From Microbispora sp. NBC_01189 (GTDB lineage: Bacteria; Actinomycetota; Actinomycetes; Streptosporangiales; Streptosporangiaceae), in assembly GCF_036010665.1 (NCBI RefSeq), contig NZ_CP108581.1, positions 960,001-1,024,000 of the forward strand: a stretch of DNA of 64,000 bases, given 5' to 3'. The notes under the pieces were generated by a model, which worked only from the letters and a program-made list of their open reading frames with translations, did no database searches and was not told the DNA's origin. Position numbers and translations under genes: made by a program. Shown here in pieces: positions 26,101 to 34,091 of this stretch; within the stretch, counting starts at the first letter, position 1; every line of letters starts with the position of its first letter.

Positions 26101-26198
26101 ACTGGAGGTCTCCTTTCCTCTGTTGATGAGTGGTGGGGAGACCCCGGGACGGCCCAAGCCGCCAAGCACAGCCGTCCCGGGACCTACCTACTGACCGA

Positions 26199-26561
26199 TC
26201 AGACCCCCGGCACCGATGCCGGCGCCGAGGCGGGGGCGGCGGGGTCGTTCGCCGGGCGGATCGCCTCGCAGCGAAACCCCATCCCCGAACGGCCGTTCAT
26301 CTGCCAGTAGAAGGCAGCCAGCCCCACCGGCCGCACCTGCACCCCCTCCGGGATGCGCGGGTAGTCCAGCGAGGGGAACGTCACGGTGATGACCGGGTTC
26401 CGCCGGTCGTCGTTCGGCTTGGGCAGCAGCGGGATCGTGTACAGGTCCCGCCCCTCCGCGTCCTTCTTCACCTCCCCCGTCGCCCGATCCGCGATCTTCG
26501 GCTCCGGCTCACCCGCAACCGTGAACGCCAGACCCGAGATGTCCACCGGGATGTTCCGCAT
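26199..26561 (-). CDS. SCO3933 family regulatory protein
   Basis: The 120-residue product begins MRNIPVDISGLAFTVAGEPE and contains ATGEVKKDAEGRDLYTIPLL, typical of the SCO3933 family found in Streptomyces integrative elements. ATG 26561 has AAGAGGAG upstream. It is the first gene of the leftward transfer/replication operon and is divergent from the KorSA-like repressor, whose candidate sites lie in its leader. Exact role unknown. Confidence 0.72.
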   Translation of the reverse strand: MRNIPVDISGLAFTVAGEPEPKIADRATGEVKKDAEGRDLYTIPLLPKPNDDRRNPVITVTFPSLDYPRIPEGVQVRPVGLAAFYWQMNGRSGMGFRCEAIRPANDPAAPASAPASVPGV

Positions 26562-26575
26562 CTCTGCTCCTCTTC

Positions 26576-26689
26576 TGACATCTGTCATAACCTTGCGTAC
26601 TCTCGTAGCCTAACACATATGTCATAAGTAGCAAGGGGCTTTTCGAGATCCGCTGGTCAACCGGGCAGGGTAAGCTTTGACAGAAGTCA
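26576..26689. promoter_or_regulatory. Candidate KorSA operators (TGAC-N4-GTCA)
   Basis: Perfect inverted repeats TGAC-N4-GTCA at 26576-26587 and 26678-26689, and a half-match (GTCA arm only) at 26613-26624. All are followed by a TA-rich step, reading GTCATAA. They lie in the divergent promoter region between the SCO3933 gene and the GntR gene. GntR-family repressors bind short inverted repeats like this, so autoregulation plus repression of the transfer operon is likely. Confidence 0.6.
26607..26634 (-). promoter_or_regulatory. Candidate promoter of the leftward AICE operon
   Basis: On the minus strand TTGCTA (26634-26629) and TAGGCT (26612-26607) are spaced by 16 bp. The half operator site lies between them, so repressor binding would block polymerase. 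Prediction from pattern only. Confidence 0.4.
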
Positions 26690-26712
26690 TAAGTCGAGGC
26701 CAAGGCCGTGAT

Positions 26713-27462
26713 ATGAACGTGGAGACGCCACGAGCCCGCTACCGCCAGGTCGCGGATGTGATTCGGAACGACATCAAGCGGGGCAAGTACGCCCCCGGCT
26801 CCGCTCTCCCCAGCCAGCCCGAGCTAGCTCGCGCCTACGGACTGAACCAGACCTCGATCAACAGAGCGATTGCCCTGCTACGGGCCGAAGGGCTCGTCCG
26901 AGTTGAGCACGGCCGCGGAGCCTTCGTACAGGAGATCCCCACCGTCAAACGGGTACGCCGTATCCCCCGCGGTGACGGCTCCGGAAGCAGCTTCGCCGAG
27001 GAGATGCGCAAGGCCGGCCTCGAACCTCGTGCCCCGCTGGTCGAACTCGCCACCGTTCCGGCGCCGGCAGTAGCAGCCGAACGCCTCGGCATCTCAGAGA
27101 ACGATCCCGTTGTGATGCGCAAGCGCCACATGTTCGTAGGCGATCGACCGGTTCAACTAGCCACCTCGTACATCCCGCTCACCATCGCCGGTGGGGAGGA
27201 GATAGCCCTTCCCGACACAGGGCCAAGTGGCCTTTACCGCCGCCTGAGCGAACGGGGCTACCGCATCGCGCGCTTCGTCGAGGAGATCGAGGCGCGGCAT
27301 CCCTCCGAAGAGGAAGCCGAGTTCCTCAAGCTGACGGAGGCTCAACAAGTCTTGGAAGTCACACGGATCGCCTACACCACCGAGGACGTCGCGGCCGAGT
27401 CCGTGTTCAACATCTTCCCTAGTCAGCAATGGCGACTGTCATACGAGTGGACGGCAGGGTAG
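26713..27462 (+). CDS. GntR/HutC-family repressor, KorSA-like
   Basis: The 249-residue product has an N-terminal winged helix (YRQVADVIRNDIKRGKYAPG with LPSQPELARAYGLNQTSINR) and a C-terminal UTRA ligand domain (DPVVMRKRHMFVGDRPVQLA). KorSA in pSAM2 is a GntR repressor that holds the element in the integrated state. ATG 26713 was chosen over an earlier TTG that lies inside an operator. It is divergent from the transfer operon and followed after 10 bp by a Nudix gene. Confidence 0.85.
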   Translation: MNVETPRARYRQVADVIRNDIKRGKYAPGSALPSQPELARAYGLNQTSINRAIALLRAEGLVRVEHGRGAFVQEIPTVKRVRRIPRGDGSGSSFAEEMRKAGLEPRAPLVELATVPAPAVAAERLGISENDPVVMRKRHMFVGDRPVQLATSYIPLTIAGGEEIALPDTGPSGLYRRLSERGYRIARFVEEIEARHPSEEEAEFLKLTEAQQVLEVTRIAYTTEDVAAESVFNIFPSQQWRLSYEWTAG

Positions 27463-27472
27463 GAGAACACTC

Positions 27473-27898
27473 ATGTCTGAGCTACCACGGCACTCCGTCA
27501 GCGTCACCGCAGCCGTCTTTCGCGACGATGGACGGGTCCTAGCCATCCGCCGCGAAGATGACGGGCGCTGGGTCCCACCAGGCGGCGTGGTCGAGCTGGA
27601 CGAGAGCCCGGAACAGGCAGTCATCCGGGAAGTCCTCGAAGAGACCGGCGTCCAGATCAAGCCCGAAATCCTGACAGGCGTGTACAAGAACATGATCCTC
27701 GGCGTGGTCTCGCTCACCTTCCGATGCCATCCGGTCGCAGGCGAGCCCAGGCCCAGTGATGAAGCGCTGGAGTCCACCTGGCTGACCCTCGAAGAGGTAG
27801 AGAGCCGGATGCCCGAAGCGCGGGGCATTCGCATCATGGACGCGCTTCGAGAGGACGGCCCCTTCGTTCGAGTCCACGATGGGACACGCCTTCTCTGA
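27473..27898 (+). CDS. Nudix hydrolase, second AICE copy
   Basis: The 141-residue product has the Nudix box in GGVVELDESPEQAVIREV followed by LEETGV. It follows the repressor gene by 10 bp with AGGAGA before its ATG, so both are one transcript. The repressor-Nudix pair is a recurrent AICE module. Substrate unknown. Confidence 0.88.
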   Translation: MSELPRHSVSVTAAVFRDDGRVLAIRREDDGRWVPPGGVVELDESPEQAVIREVLEETGVQIKPEILTGVYKNMILGVVSLTFRCHPVAGEPRPSDEALESTWLTLEEVESRMPEARGIRIMDALREDGPFVRVHDGTRLL

Positions 27899-28556
27899 AC
27901 AGGTCGGCGGTTCCCGCCTGGTCCCCTGTTACAGGTTTCCCTACGCCATCAAGCCGCCTTCGGCGGGGAGCACCGCGGGGGGCATGGAGAAGCCCGACCC
28001 AAGAGCAGAGGAAGGGAGAGAACAGAAGGCGCACCGGAGGCCGGAATCACGACGGCCCGCACCGGAGACCACGCGAGCACGAGCATCAGCCGGCCATGGG
28101 CCGCGCGCCCCGCCGTCGGCGGGCTGCGGCTCTCCGGCCGGTCCCGCCTCGGCGGTCGCGCGCCCCTGCCGGCAAGCGGCGCAACGTCGGCGAGCTGGCG
28201 GCAAACGTTGGCACTGATGAAGATCTTTCCCAAAGATGCAGGGGAAGACCTTGGGGCGCTGCCCCAAACCCCGGGGGCGCTCAGGCTCCGGGATGATCGC
28301 GAAGCGTAAAACCGGGACGTACGGGGCTGAGGTGGGCGCCCTGATCGTCCCGCCCGCCATCGACCCGGGCAAGCCCAGCAGCTCGACTCCTCCAGGTCAA
28401 GCCCGGCTGTGCCAGCAGGACAACCAGCGCGCGAGGAAGTTCACCGGGAACATGTACACGCGAAGCCGAGCTTGACCCTCCGTCGCCGACCCGCTGCCCC
28501 TTCGGGGCGGGGTCGAAGGCAGACGGGAAGATCAGGACAAAGCGCGCATTCGATGA
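27899..28556. other. 658-bp non-coding stretch, candidate cis-acting transfer or replication region
   Basis: No frame here looks like a protein. It has several inverted repeats: CAACGT/ACGTTG (28182-28187 with 28205-28210), ATCTTT/AAAGAT (28223-28237), TTGGGGC/GCCCCAA (28251-28267) and a GC-rich hairpin at 28488-28514. AICEs need a cis-acting locus for transfer and a replication origin, and this is the longest gene-free piece of the element. The 8-bp direct repeats expected of a TraB recognition site were not found by eye. Confidence 0.45.
28488..28514. terminator. GC-rich hairpin between convergent genes
   Basis: GACCC...GCCCC pairs with GGGGC...GGGTC around TTC. It lies between the rightward Nudix gene and the leftward XRE gene, so it may terminate transcription from both sides. 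Confidence 0.5.
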
Positions 28557-28850
28557 CTAATCTGCCGAGTAAATCGACTCGCCCTCACGGCCAAGTCCCC
28601 AAACGGCAGCGTGGAAGTCTGTGGGCTGGATGCCCAAGGCTCGGAGCAGAGCTAGGACGGTGAAATATCCCGGCTCGACAGTACGTCCAGTCTCGATCTT
28701 GCGAAGCGTTGCCAGAGTGACTCTAGCTCTCGCCGCCAACTGCTCCTGGGTATAGCCAGCATCCGTCCGAAGCGCTCTCAGATGCCGCGACAAGCGAACG
28801 GCCTGCTCCGCATACTGGCTTGCCTCTCGCCTCTTTCGCCCTACAGCCAC
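28557..28850 (-). CDS. XRE-family helix-turn-helix regulator of cargo cassette
   Basis: The 97-residue product is essentially one Cro/CI-type domain: HLRALRTDAGYTQEQLAARA then VTLATLRKIETGRTVEPG. The start is probably GTG 28850 with GGGTGGA upstream; the frame is open to 28913 without support. It is divergent from the DUF5131-TcmP pair across an AT-rich gap (28851-28954) that must hold both promoters, so it likely controls them. Confidence 0.78.
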   Translation of the reverse strand: MAVGRKRREASQYAEQAVRLSRHLRALRTDAGYTQEQLAARARVTLATLRKIETGRTVEPGYFTVLALLRALGIQPTDFHAAVWGLGREGESIYSAD

Positions 28851-28954
28851 GGCCGATCCACCCTGGTGATAAATTAATCCCGGTAAAAATCTAGCATGGA
28901 CAGTATTGATCAACCTACAGTGAGCGGGCTAGCCTGCCCGAGGAGGTCGAGAAC

Positions 28955-29710
28955 ATGGCAACAAGGACAGCCATTGAGTGGACCGAGGTTACCTGGAATC
29001 CCACCACGGGCTGTGATCGCATATCAGCAGGGTGTGACAACTGTTATGCGCTTACTCTCGCGAAGCGACTGAAGGCGATGGGTGCTGCGAAGTACCAAAA
29101 CGATGGTGACGACAGAACCTCTGGTGAGGGCTTCGGCCTCACGCTTCATCAGCCATCATTGCGCCAGCCCTACACGTGGCGAACGCCTCGGGTTGTGTTC
29201 GTCAACTCGATGAGCGACCTGTTCCACGCAAAGGTGCCGTTGCAGTTCATCCGTGACGTCTTTGCCGTAATTGCCGACACTCCGCAACATACGTACCAAG
29301 TGCTGACCAAGCGATCGACTCGGCTCCGCAAGCTGGCAGACAAGCTTGACTGGCCATCGAACCTCTGGATGGGTGTCTCCGTAGAGGACCAGAAGGCGCT
29401 ATATCGCGTTGACGACCTCCGGGTAGTACCGGCTCACGTCCGGTTCCTGTCATGCGAACCCCTCCTCGGCCCTCTAACCAGTCTCGATCTGAGCGGGATC
29501 GGATGGGTCATCGCGGGCGGCGAATCGGGGCCGGGACATCGCCCCTTGGATCCGAGCTGGGTTGTCGAGATCAGGGACGAGTGCGTACGGAACGAGGTGC
29601 CTTTCTTCTTTAAGCAGTGGGGAGGCCGCACCCCTAAGCAAGGTGGGCGCCACCTGGAAGGACGGCACTGGGATGAGATGCCGAAGCTTCCCCAAGTCGC
29701 CCGCGCATAA
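28955..29710 (+). CDS. DUF5131 (phage Gp37/Gp68-type) three-Cys-motif protein
   Basis: The 251-residue product begins MATRTAIEWTEVTWNPTTGC and has the three-Cys motif C-x7-C-x2-C in GCDRISAGCDNCYA, reminiscent of a radical-SAM Fe-S site. Conserved blocks follow: VVFVNSMSDLFH, YQVLTKRS, WMGVSVED, FLSCEPLLGP, VIAGGESGPG and FFFKQWGG, consistent with a TIM-barrel radical-SAM-like fold. ATG 28955 has GAGGAGG upstream. The family regularly neighbours tcmP, as here. The reaction is unknown; modification of nucleic acid or defence is only a proposal. Lower GC than flanking genes. Confidence 0.85.
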   Translation: MATRTAIEWTEVTWNPTTGCDRISAGCDNCYALTLAKRLKAMGAAKYQNDGDDRTSGEGFGLTLHQPSLRQPYTWRTPRVVFVNSMSDLFHAKVPLQFIRDVFAVIADTPQHTYQVLTKRSTRLRKLADKLDWPSNLWMGVSVEDQKALYRVDDLRVVPAHVRFLSCEPLLGPLTSLDLSGIGWVIAGGESGPGHRPLDPSWVVEIRDECVRNEVPFFFKQWGGRTPKQGGRHLEGRHWDEMPKLPQVARA

Positions 29711-29804
29711 AGCGCCGACGCTTACTCATTCCGGCGGTCTATAGACACTGGACCGTTCCTAAGGTATTCCATGTCTCGTAGGCGAGGGACCTCAAGGAGA
29801 TGGC

Positions 29805-30779
29805 ATGCCGCGAGACTGGGGATGGTGGACGGAGCAGAAGCTTGACATCCTGTCGGACTACCTAGCCGCATTCACAAAGGCCTCAACTAGAGCCGGAACC
29901 ACTGTCTACCTGGACCTCTTCGCAGGCCAGTCGGAGAACATCAGCCGCGAGCGCACTGGTCACGTGATCAGAGGCTCGGCTCGGCGAGCGCTCGATACAA
30001 GCCCTCCGTTCTCGGTCCTCAGGTTCTTTGAGCTGACTCCGAACGCATCTGACTTGGACCACGCCCTCCGCAGCGAGTACCCCAACCGCGACTTTCGGGT
30101 GGTTCCGGGCGACTGTAATCAGACCATCGACCAGGTCTTACATGAGCTCCGCCCCGTCAACTGGGCACCCACATTCACCTTCCTGGATCAACAGTCCACC
30201 GAAGTAAAGTGGGACACCCTAGAGCGGCTGGCGAACCATAAGAGAGCCAACAAGCCAAAGGTGGAGCTGTGGTTACTCTGCGCAAGCGGGCTCTTACCTC
30301 GGGGCTTGAGGTTACGGCGGTCCGAGATTGATGACAACGTGGCAAATCAGATGAGCTTGATGTTCGGCACCGAACAGTGGCGCGAGGCTTTGGCCGCGAC
30401 ACGTGAGGGGGATCTTACCGGCGCCGAGTTCCGCGACGAACTCACCAACCTCATGCGGTGGCGATTAGAGCGGGACCTTGGATACAAAGCCACTCGCGTC
30501 TTCAAGGTCACGAACACCCGAGGTAGCGAGATCTTCGACATGATCTTCGCTACAGATCACTGGGTCGGTGACAAGATCATGAGAGCGGTGTACTCCAAGG
30601 CCGCCAGTCGGCAAGGCGCCTTACGCGAGAGAGCCCGGCAGCATCGTAAGCAGAGCCGCGAGGAGAAAGCCGGCCACGTCGGCCTGTTCGATGTAGACGA
30701 GGTCATGCCCAACCAAGCCGAAGGCTTCACTGTCAGCGTTGCCGACCTACCAGCTCGACCGCCCTACAGACGGCATTGA
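29805..30779 (+). CDS. tcmP: Three-Cys-motif partner protein TcmP
   Basis: The 324-residue product has the TcmP opening WGWWTEQKLDILSDYLAAF, a methyltransferase-like motif I (VYLDLFAGQSE), and TFTFLDQQSTEVKWDTLERL where a DPxG-type catalytic loop would sit in amino-methyltransferases. A basic helical tail (RERARQHRKQSREEK) may bind nucleic acid. ATG 29805 has AAGGAG upstream. It lies 94 bp after the DUF5131 gene on the same strand. TcmP proteins are defined by this partnership; function is not established. The last gene before attR. Confidence 0.85.
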   Translation: MPRDWGWWTEQKLDILSDYLAAFTKASTRAGTTVYLDLFAGQSENISRERTGHVIRGSARRALDTSPPFSVLRFFELTPNASDLDHALRSEYPNRDFRVVPGDCNQTIDQVLHELRPVNWAPTFTFLDQQSTEVKWDTLERLANHKRANKPKVELWLLCASGLLPRGLRLRRSEIDDNVANQMSLMFGTEQWREALAATREGDLTGAEFRDELTNLMRWRLERDLGYKATRVFKVTNTRGSEIFDMIFATDHWVGDKIMRAVYSKAASRQGALRERARQHRKQSREEKAGHVGLFDVDEVMPNQAEGFTVSVADLPARPPYRRH

Positions 30780-30950
30780 GGGAAGGAAGAGGGTACGGCC
30801 GACATTGGCGACTTGGCGATGGAGCCCGCCCGGACGAGTGACTAGGTGAGTGACAACCACCACGAACTTCCACGACCTTACGCGACCGCCAACGGACGCC
30901 AAGCACTGATGGGCCACGGAGTACGGCCACCTGTTAGCCTGATCTAGTTG

Positions 30951-31005
30951 GCTTTGGGAGCAAGAAGTCGCAGGTTCAAATCCTGTCGCCCCGACCAGCA
31001 CCACC
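30951..31005 (+). repeat. attR, 55-bp direct repeat
   Basis: Identical to 12325-12379: the 3' part of tRNA-Pro from the anticodon stem through CCA and eight bases beyond, without the 5' half of the tRNA. It marks the right end of the AICE. Confidence 0.95.
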
Positions 31006-31012
31006 CGACGCG

Positions 31013-31043
31013 AAGGCCGCCTCCGATCATCGGAAGCGGCCTT
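31013..31043 (+). terminator. Original chromosomal tRNA-Pro terminator, now displaced
   Basis: Hairpin with arms AAGGCCGC and GCGGCCTT, nearly identical to 12387-12417. Before integration it would have followed tRNA-Pro directly. Confidence 0.65.
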
Positions 31044-31111
31044 CTCCGGCTTCGGAGCCGGTGTCGTGGCTGCTTCGATCAGGACGAGTCGCCGGAAAGG
31101 ACCCCCGCCGC

Positions 31112-31525
31112 ATGGCCTCCGTTCGTCATGAGATCGTGATCGACGCGCCGCCCGAGCACATCTGGGACGTGCTGCGCGATGTCGGCGCCGTGCACGAGCG
31201 CCTGCTGCCGGGCCGCGTCACCGGCACCCGGATCGAGGGCGACCAGCGGTTCCTGACCTTTCCCGACGGGCACGTGGTCCGTGAGCTCGTCGTCGGGATC
31301 GACGACGAGGCCCGCCGCCTCGCCTACTGCGTCGTCGAGGGCGCGCGCCCGCCGGTGGAGTTCCACCACGCCACATTCGAGGTCCGGCCGGAGGGCGACG
31401 GGTCGGGCCGGCTGGTCTGGATCACCGACGTCCTGCCGCACGCGCGCGCGGCCGAGATCCGGATCCGCATGGACCGCGGCGCGGCGGAGATGAAGCGGGC
31501 GATCGAGGCCGCCGCGCACGGCTGA
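31112..31525 (+). CDS. SRPBCC-fold protein
   Basis: The 137-residue product has the START/polyketide-cyclase-like pattern: HEIVIDAPPEHIWDVLRDVG at the N-terminus, antiparallel strands (RFLTFPDGHVVRELVVGIDD; RLVWITDVLPHARA) and a long C-terminal helix. Such proteins bind hydrophobic ligands. ATG 31112 has GGAAAGGA upstream. It is the first chromosomal gene right of the AICE and convergent with the next gene. Confidence 0.8.
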   Translation: MASVRHEIVIDAPPEHIWDVLRDVGAVHERLLPGRVTGTRIEGDQRFLTFPDGHVVRELVVGIDDEARRLAYCVVEGARPPVEFHHATFEVRPEGDGSGRLVWITDVLPHARAAEIRIRMDRGAAEMKRAIEAAAHG

Positions 31526-31530
31526 CCCGT

Positions 31531-31962
31531 TCACTCCTCCTCGACGTACGGATGGGTGAGGAACTCGATGGCGTGGCCGTCGGGATCGTCCACGTACACC
31601 CCGCGGCCGTGGTGCCGGTGGTTGATCCGCTGGGGCTCCTGGTGGTGCGGGCCGCCCCAGTACGGCAGGCCCCGGTCGCCGATCCGGGCGAAGATCTCGT
31701 CGAACTCGTCCTCCGAGACGAGGAAGGCCAGGTGCTGAAGGACGATCCGGTCCCGGCCGACGATCGAGTCGGCGAAGTCGATCGTCACGCCGTTGGCGAC
31801 TCTGACCGTGGCGAACGGCCCGAACGAGCCGGGCCCCGGCTCGCCGAGCAGGCCGGTGAGGAAGCGGGCGGAGGCGAAGCGATCGGTGCTGTGCACGATC
31901 GTGTGATCGAGTCGAGCGGGCACGGCGCCCTCCAGGTTTCCGAAGGTACTCATCAGTCCCAT
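31531..31962 (-). CDS. VOC-family (glyoxalase/bleomycin-resistance fold) protein
   Basis: The 143-residue product has paired beta-alpha-beta repeats typical of the VOC fold: LDHTIVHSTDRFASARFLTG opens module one and YVDDPDGHAIEFLTH closes module two with likely metal ligands His and Glu. A second ATG nine bases downstream (31953) could be the real start. Substrate unknown. Confidence 0.75.
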   Translation of the reverse strand: MGLMSTFGNLEGAVPARLDHTIVHSTDRFASARFLTGLLGEPGPGSFGPFATVRVANGVTIDFADSIVGRDRIVLQHLAFLVSEDEFDEIFARIGDRGLPYWGGPHHQEPQRINHRHHGRGVYVDDPDGHAIEFLTHPYVEEE

Positions 31963-31973
31963 ACCGTGGACGG

Positions 31974-32096
31974 ATGATCGACAAGCGCGGTCTCGCCGTA
32001 CGGGACGGGGACGGGTGGCGGGCGCGGCCGGAGGACTTCACGCTCCCGCGGGAGCGGATCGACGCGGCTCTCACGCACCTGCCCCCGATCTGGTAA
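31974..32096 (+). CDS. Possible small protein (40 aa)
   Basis: Begins MIDKRGLAVRDGDGWRARPE and ends AALTHLPPIW. It is divergent from the VOC gene by 11 bp. No domain and no clear ribosome site; it may be a remnant of a longer gene. Confidence 0.3.
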   Translation: MIDKRGLAVRDGDGWRARPEDFTLPRERIDAALTHLPPIW

Positions 32097-32272
32097 CCCG
32101 CTGTCTGGTGTGACGCGTGCTCACTGCTATCCGTTTCGTCCATTGACCGCGGGGTACGGCTGCGCCATCGCGCTCTCGTATCGGCCGAAGCACTCATGCC
32201 AAACGGCTGAAATGCGCGGTATCAGCTCCATACGATTCTGGGACACCATCCGCTCTCGCCGGAGTATTCGTT

Positions 32273-34006
32273 TTGAACCGGAACTGCGTGATCAAGGGCC
32301 CCGCCCCGGTGGACCGGGGGCAGTGGCGGCGGAGCAGCGCCACGTCCGCCCACGAACGGCTGGCGTTCCTGAACGAGGCGAGCCGCCGGATCGGCAGCAC
32401 CCTCGACCTCGAGGAGACCAGCCGGGAGCTCGTGGACGTGGCCGTCCCGAGGTTCGCCGACACGGCGGCCGTGATGCTCCAGGACCGCCTCATCTCCGAG
32501 GGAGAACTGTCGTCCCGCCCAGTGGACGGGACGACCCTCGTACGCCGGATGGCGATGGGCGTGGCGGGCGACGACGCGGGCGCCTGGGTGGACGCCTTCC
32601 CCGTCGACGAGGTGGCGGTCTACCCGGCGATCCTGCCGCAGGCGCAGTGCATGGCGAGCGGCAAGCCGCTGATGTATCCGGCCCTGGACAAGGAGAGCGC
32701 CCGGCTCATCGGCGCGACCTTCGGCCGGGAGGACGCGGTCGCCGCCCTGCTGACCGACGGCTCGTTCCTCACCGTGCCCCTGCGGGCCCGCGGACGGGTG
32801 CTCGGGTGCGTGGTCTTCACCAGGCGGGCGGGCGCGCCGCCGTTCGAGGAGCAGGACGTCGTGGTGGCCGAGGACCTCGCCGCCCGCACCGCCGTGTGCG
32901 TCGACAACGCGCGGCTCTACACCACCGAGCGCCGGACCGCGCTGACCCTGCAGAGCAGCCTGCTGCCCGCCGAGCTGCCGCAGCCGCTCGGCATGGACAT
33001 CGCCTCGCGCTACCTTCCGGCGAGCGACCTGATGGGCGTCGGCGGGGACTGGTACGACGTGATCACCCTTCCCGGGTGCCGTACGGCCCTGGTCGTGGGC
33101 GACGTCATGGGCCATGGGACCAGGGCCGCGGCGACGATGGGCCAGCTCCGCACCGCGGCGCGCACGCTGGCGAGCCTCGACCTGCCGCCCGACGAGGTGC
33201 TGTTCCGGCTCAACCTGATGAGCCAGGACCTCGATCCGACCCAGATCGCCACCTGCATCTACGCCGTCTACGACCCGGTGACGCGCGGCTGCGCGCTCGC
33301 CCGCGCCGGGCACGTGCCGCCGATCCTGCTGCATCCCGACCGGTCGACCGAGATCATCGAGCTGCCGTCGGGCCTGCCCCTCGGCATCGGCAGCGACCCG
33401 CTGGAGATGCGCGAGCTGGTCCTGCCGGCCGGGAGCGTGCTCGCCTTCTACACCGACGGCCTCGTGGAGAGCCGCGAGCGGGACCTGGACGCCGGGATCA
33501 TGGGGTTGCGTCGCCTGCTCGCCGGGCCCGTCGAGGACCTCGACGACATGTGCGACGACATCATCAGCAGCCAGCGGGCGAGCCACGAGCGCGACGACAT
33601 CGCCCTGCTGGTGGCCCGGGTGCGTGAGCTCGACCCGGACGAGGTGGCGACCTTCCCCCTGCCCGCCGACCCCAGGTTCGTCTCCCAGGCCCGCCGGTTC
33701 GTCCGGGGCACCCTCGCCGCCTGGGGGCTGACCAGCCTGGTGGACAGCACCCAGCTCATCGTCAGCGAGCTGGTCACCAACGCGCTCAAGCACGGCTGGC
33801 CGCCGATCGAGCTGCGGCTGCTGCGCTGCCGCACGCTGGTGGTCGAGGTCGCCGACGGCTCCCCCTCCACCCCCGCCCCGCGTACGGCCGCCCCCGACGA
33901 GGACACCGGCCGCGGCCTCCAGCTGATCAAGCGCTTCGCCTATCGCTGGGGCACCCGGCCCACCCCGTACGGCAAGATCGTCTGGGTCGAGCAGCATCTT
34001 CCGTGA
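32273..34006 (+). CDS. GAF-SpoIIE phosphatase-HATPase regulator
   Basis: Multi-domain signalling protein of 577 residues: a GAF domain (about 30-215; ERLAFLNEASRRIGSTLD at its start), a PP2C/SpoIIE phosphatase domain (about 240-440; GGDWYDVI, VVGDVMGHGTRAAATM, YTDGLVESR and the final ERDDIALLV), and a C-terminal HATPase domain (ELVTNALKHG, DEDTGRGLQLI). Such proteins work in partner-switching control of sigma factors, both removing phosphate from anti-anti-sigma factors and binding them. The TTG start at 32273 has GGAG nearby. Confidence 0.88.
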   Translation: MNRNCVIKGPAPVDRGQWRRSSATSAHERLAFLNEASRRIGSTLDLEETSRELVDVAVPRFADTAAVMLQDRLISEGELSSRPVDGTTLVRRMAMGVAGDDAGAWVDAFPVDEVAVYPAILPQAQCMASGKPLMYPALDKESARLIGATFGREDAVAALLTDGSFLTVPLRARGRVLGCVVFTRRAGAPPFEEQDVVVAEDLAARTAVCVDNARLYTTERRTALTLQSSLLPAELPQPLGMDIASRYLPASDLMGVGGDWYDVITLPGCRTALVVGDVMGHGTRAAATMGQLRTAARTLASLDLPPDEVLFRLNLMSQDLDPTQIATCIYAVYDPVTRGCALARAGHVPPILLHPDRSTEIIELPSGLPLGIGSDPLEMRELVLPAGSVLAFYTDGLVESRERDLDAGIMGLRRLLAGPVEDLDDMCDDIISSQRASHERDDIALLVARVRELDPDEVATFPLPADPRFVSQARRFVRGTLAAWGLTSLVDSTQLIVSELVTNALKHGWPPIELRLLRCRTLVVEVADGSPSTPAPRTAAPDEDTGRGLQLIKRFAYRWGTRPTPYGKIVWVEQHLP

Positions 34007-34091
34007 CCGGTCGCCCCTCGCGGGCGAGCGGGTGCGACTGATCGCCGGGAGGAGTTACGGTCGAATCGGGAGCTCGCGGCGAGGAGGGGAC

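Larger units (their letters stand above)
12325..31005. mobile_element. Actinomycete integrative and conjugative element (AICE) in tRNA-Pro
   Basis: An 18.7-kb element between identical 55-bp att repeats. It has the AICE hallmarks in standard order: tyrosine integrase next to attL, Xis-like helix-turn-helix, RepSA-like replication initiator, DUF2637 transfer protein, TraB/FtsK-type translocase, SCO3933-family protein, KorSA-like GntR repressor and Nudix gene. AICEs excise, replicate by rolling circle and move as double-stranded DNA through TraB. Cargo sits by attR. A second element (16803-21787) is nested inside. All core genes except the broken RapZ-like gene look intact, so excision may still be possible. 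Confidence 0.93.

Noticed and set aside
12325..31005. CRISPR array
   Set aside because: No regularly spaced repeats were seen in the gene-free parts of this element, nor elsewhere in the window.
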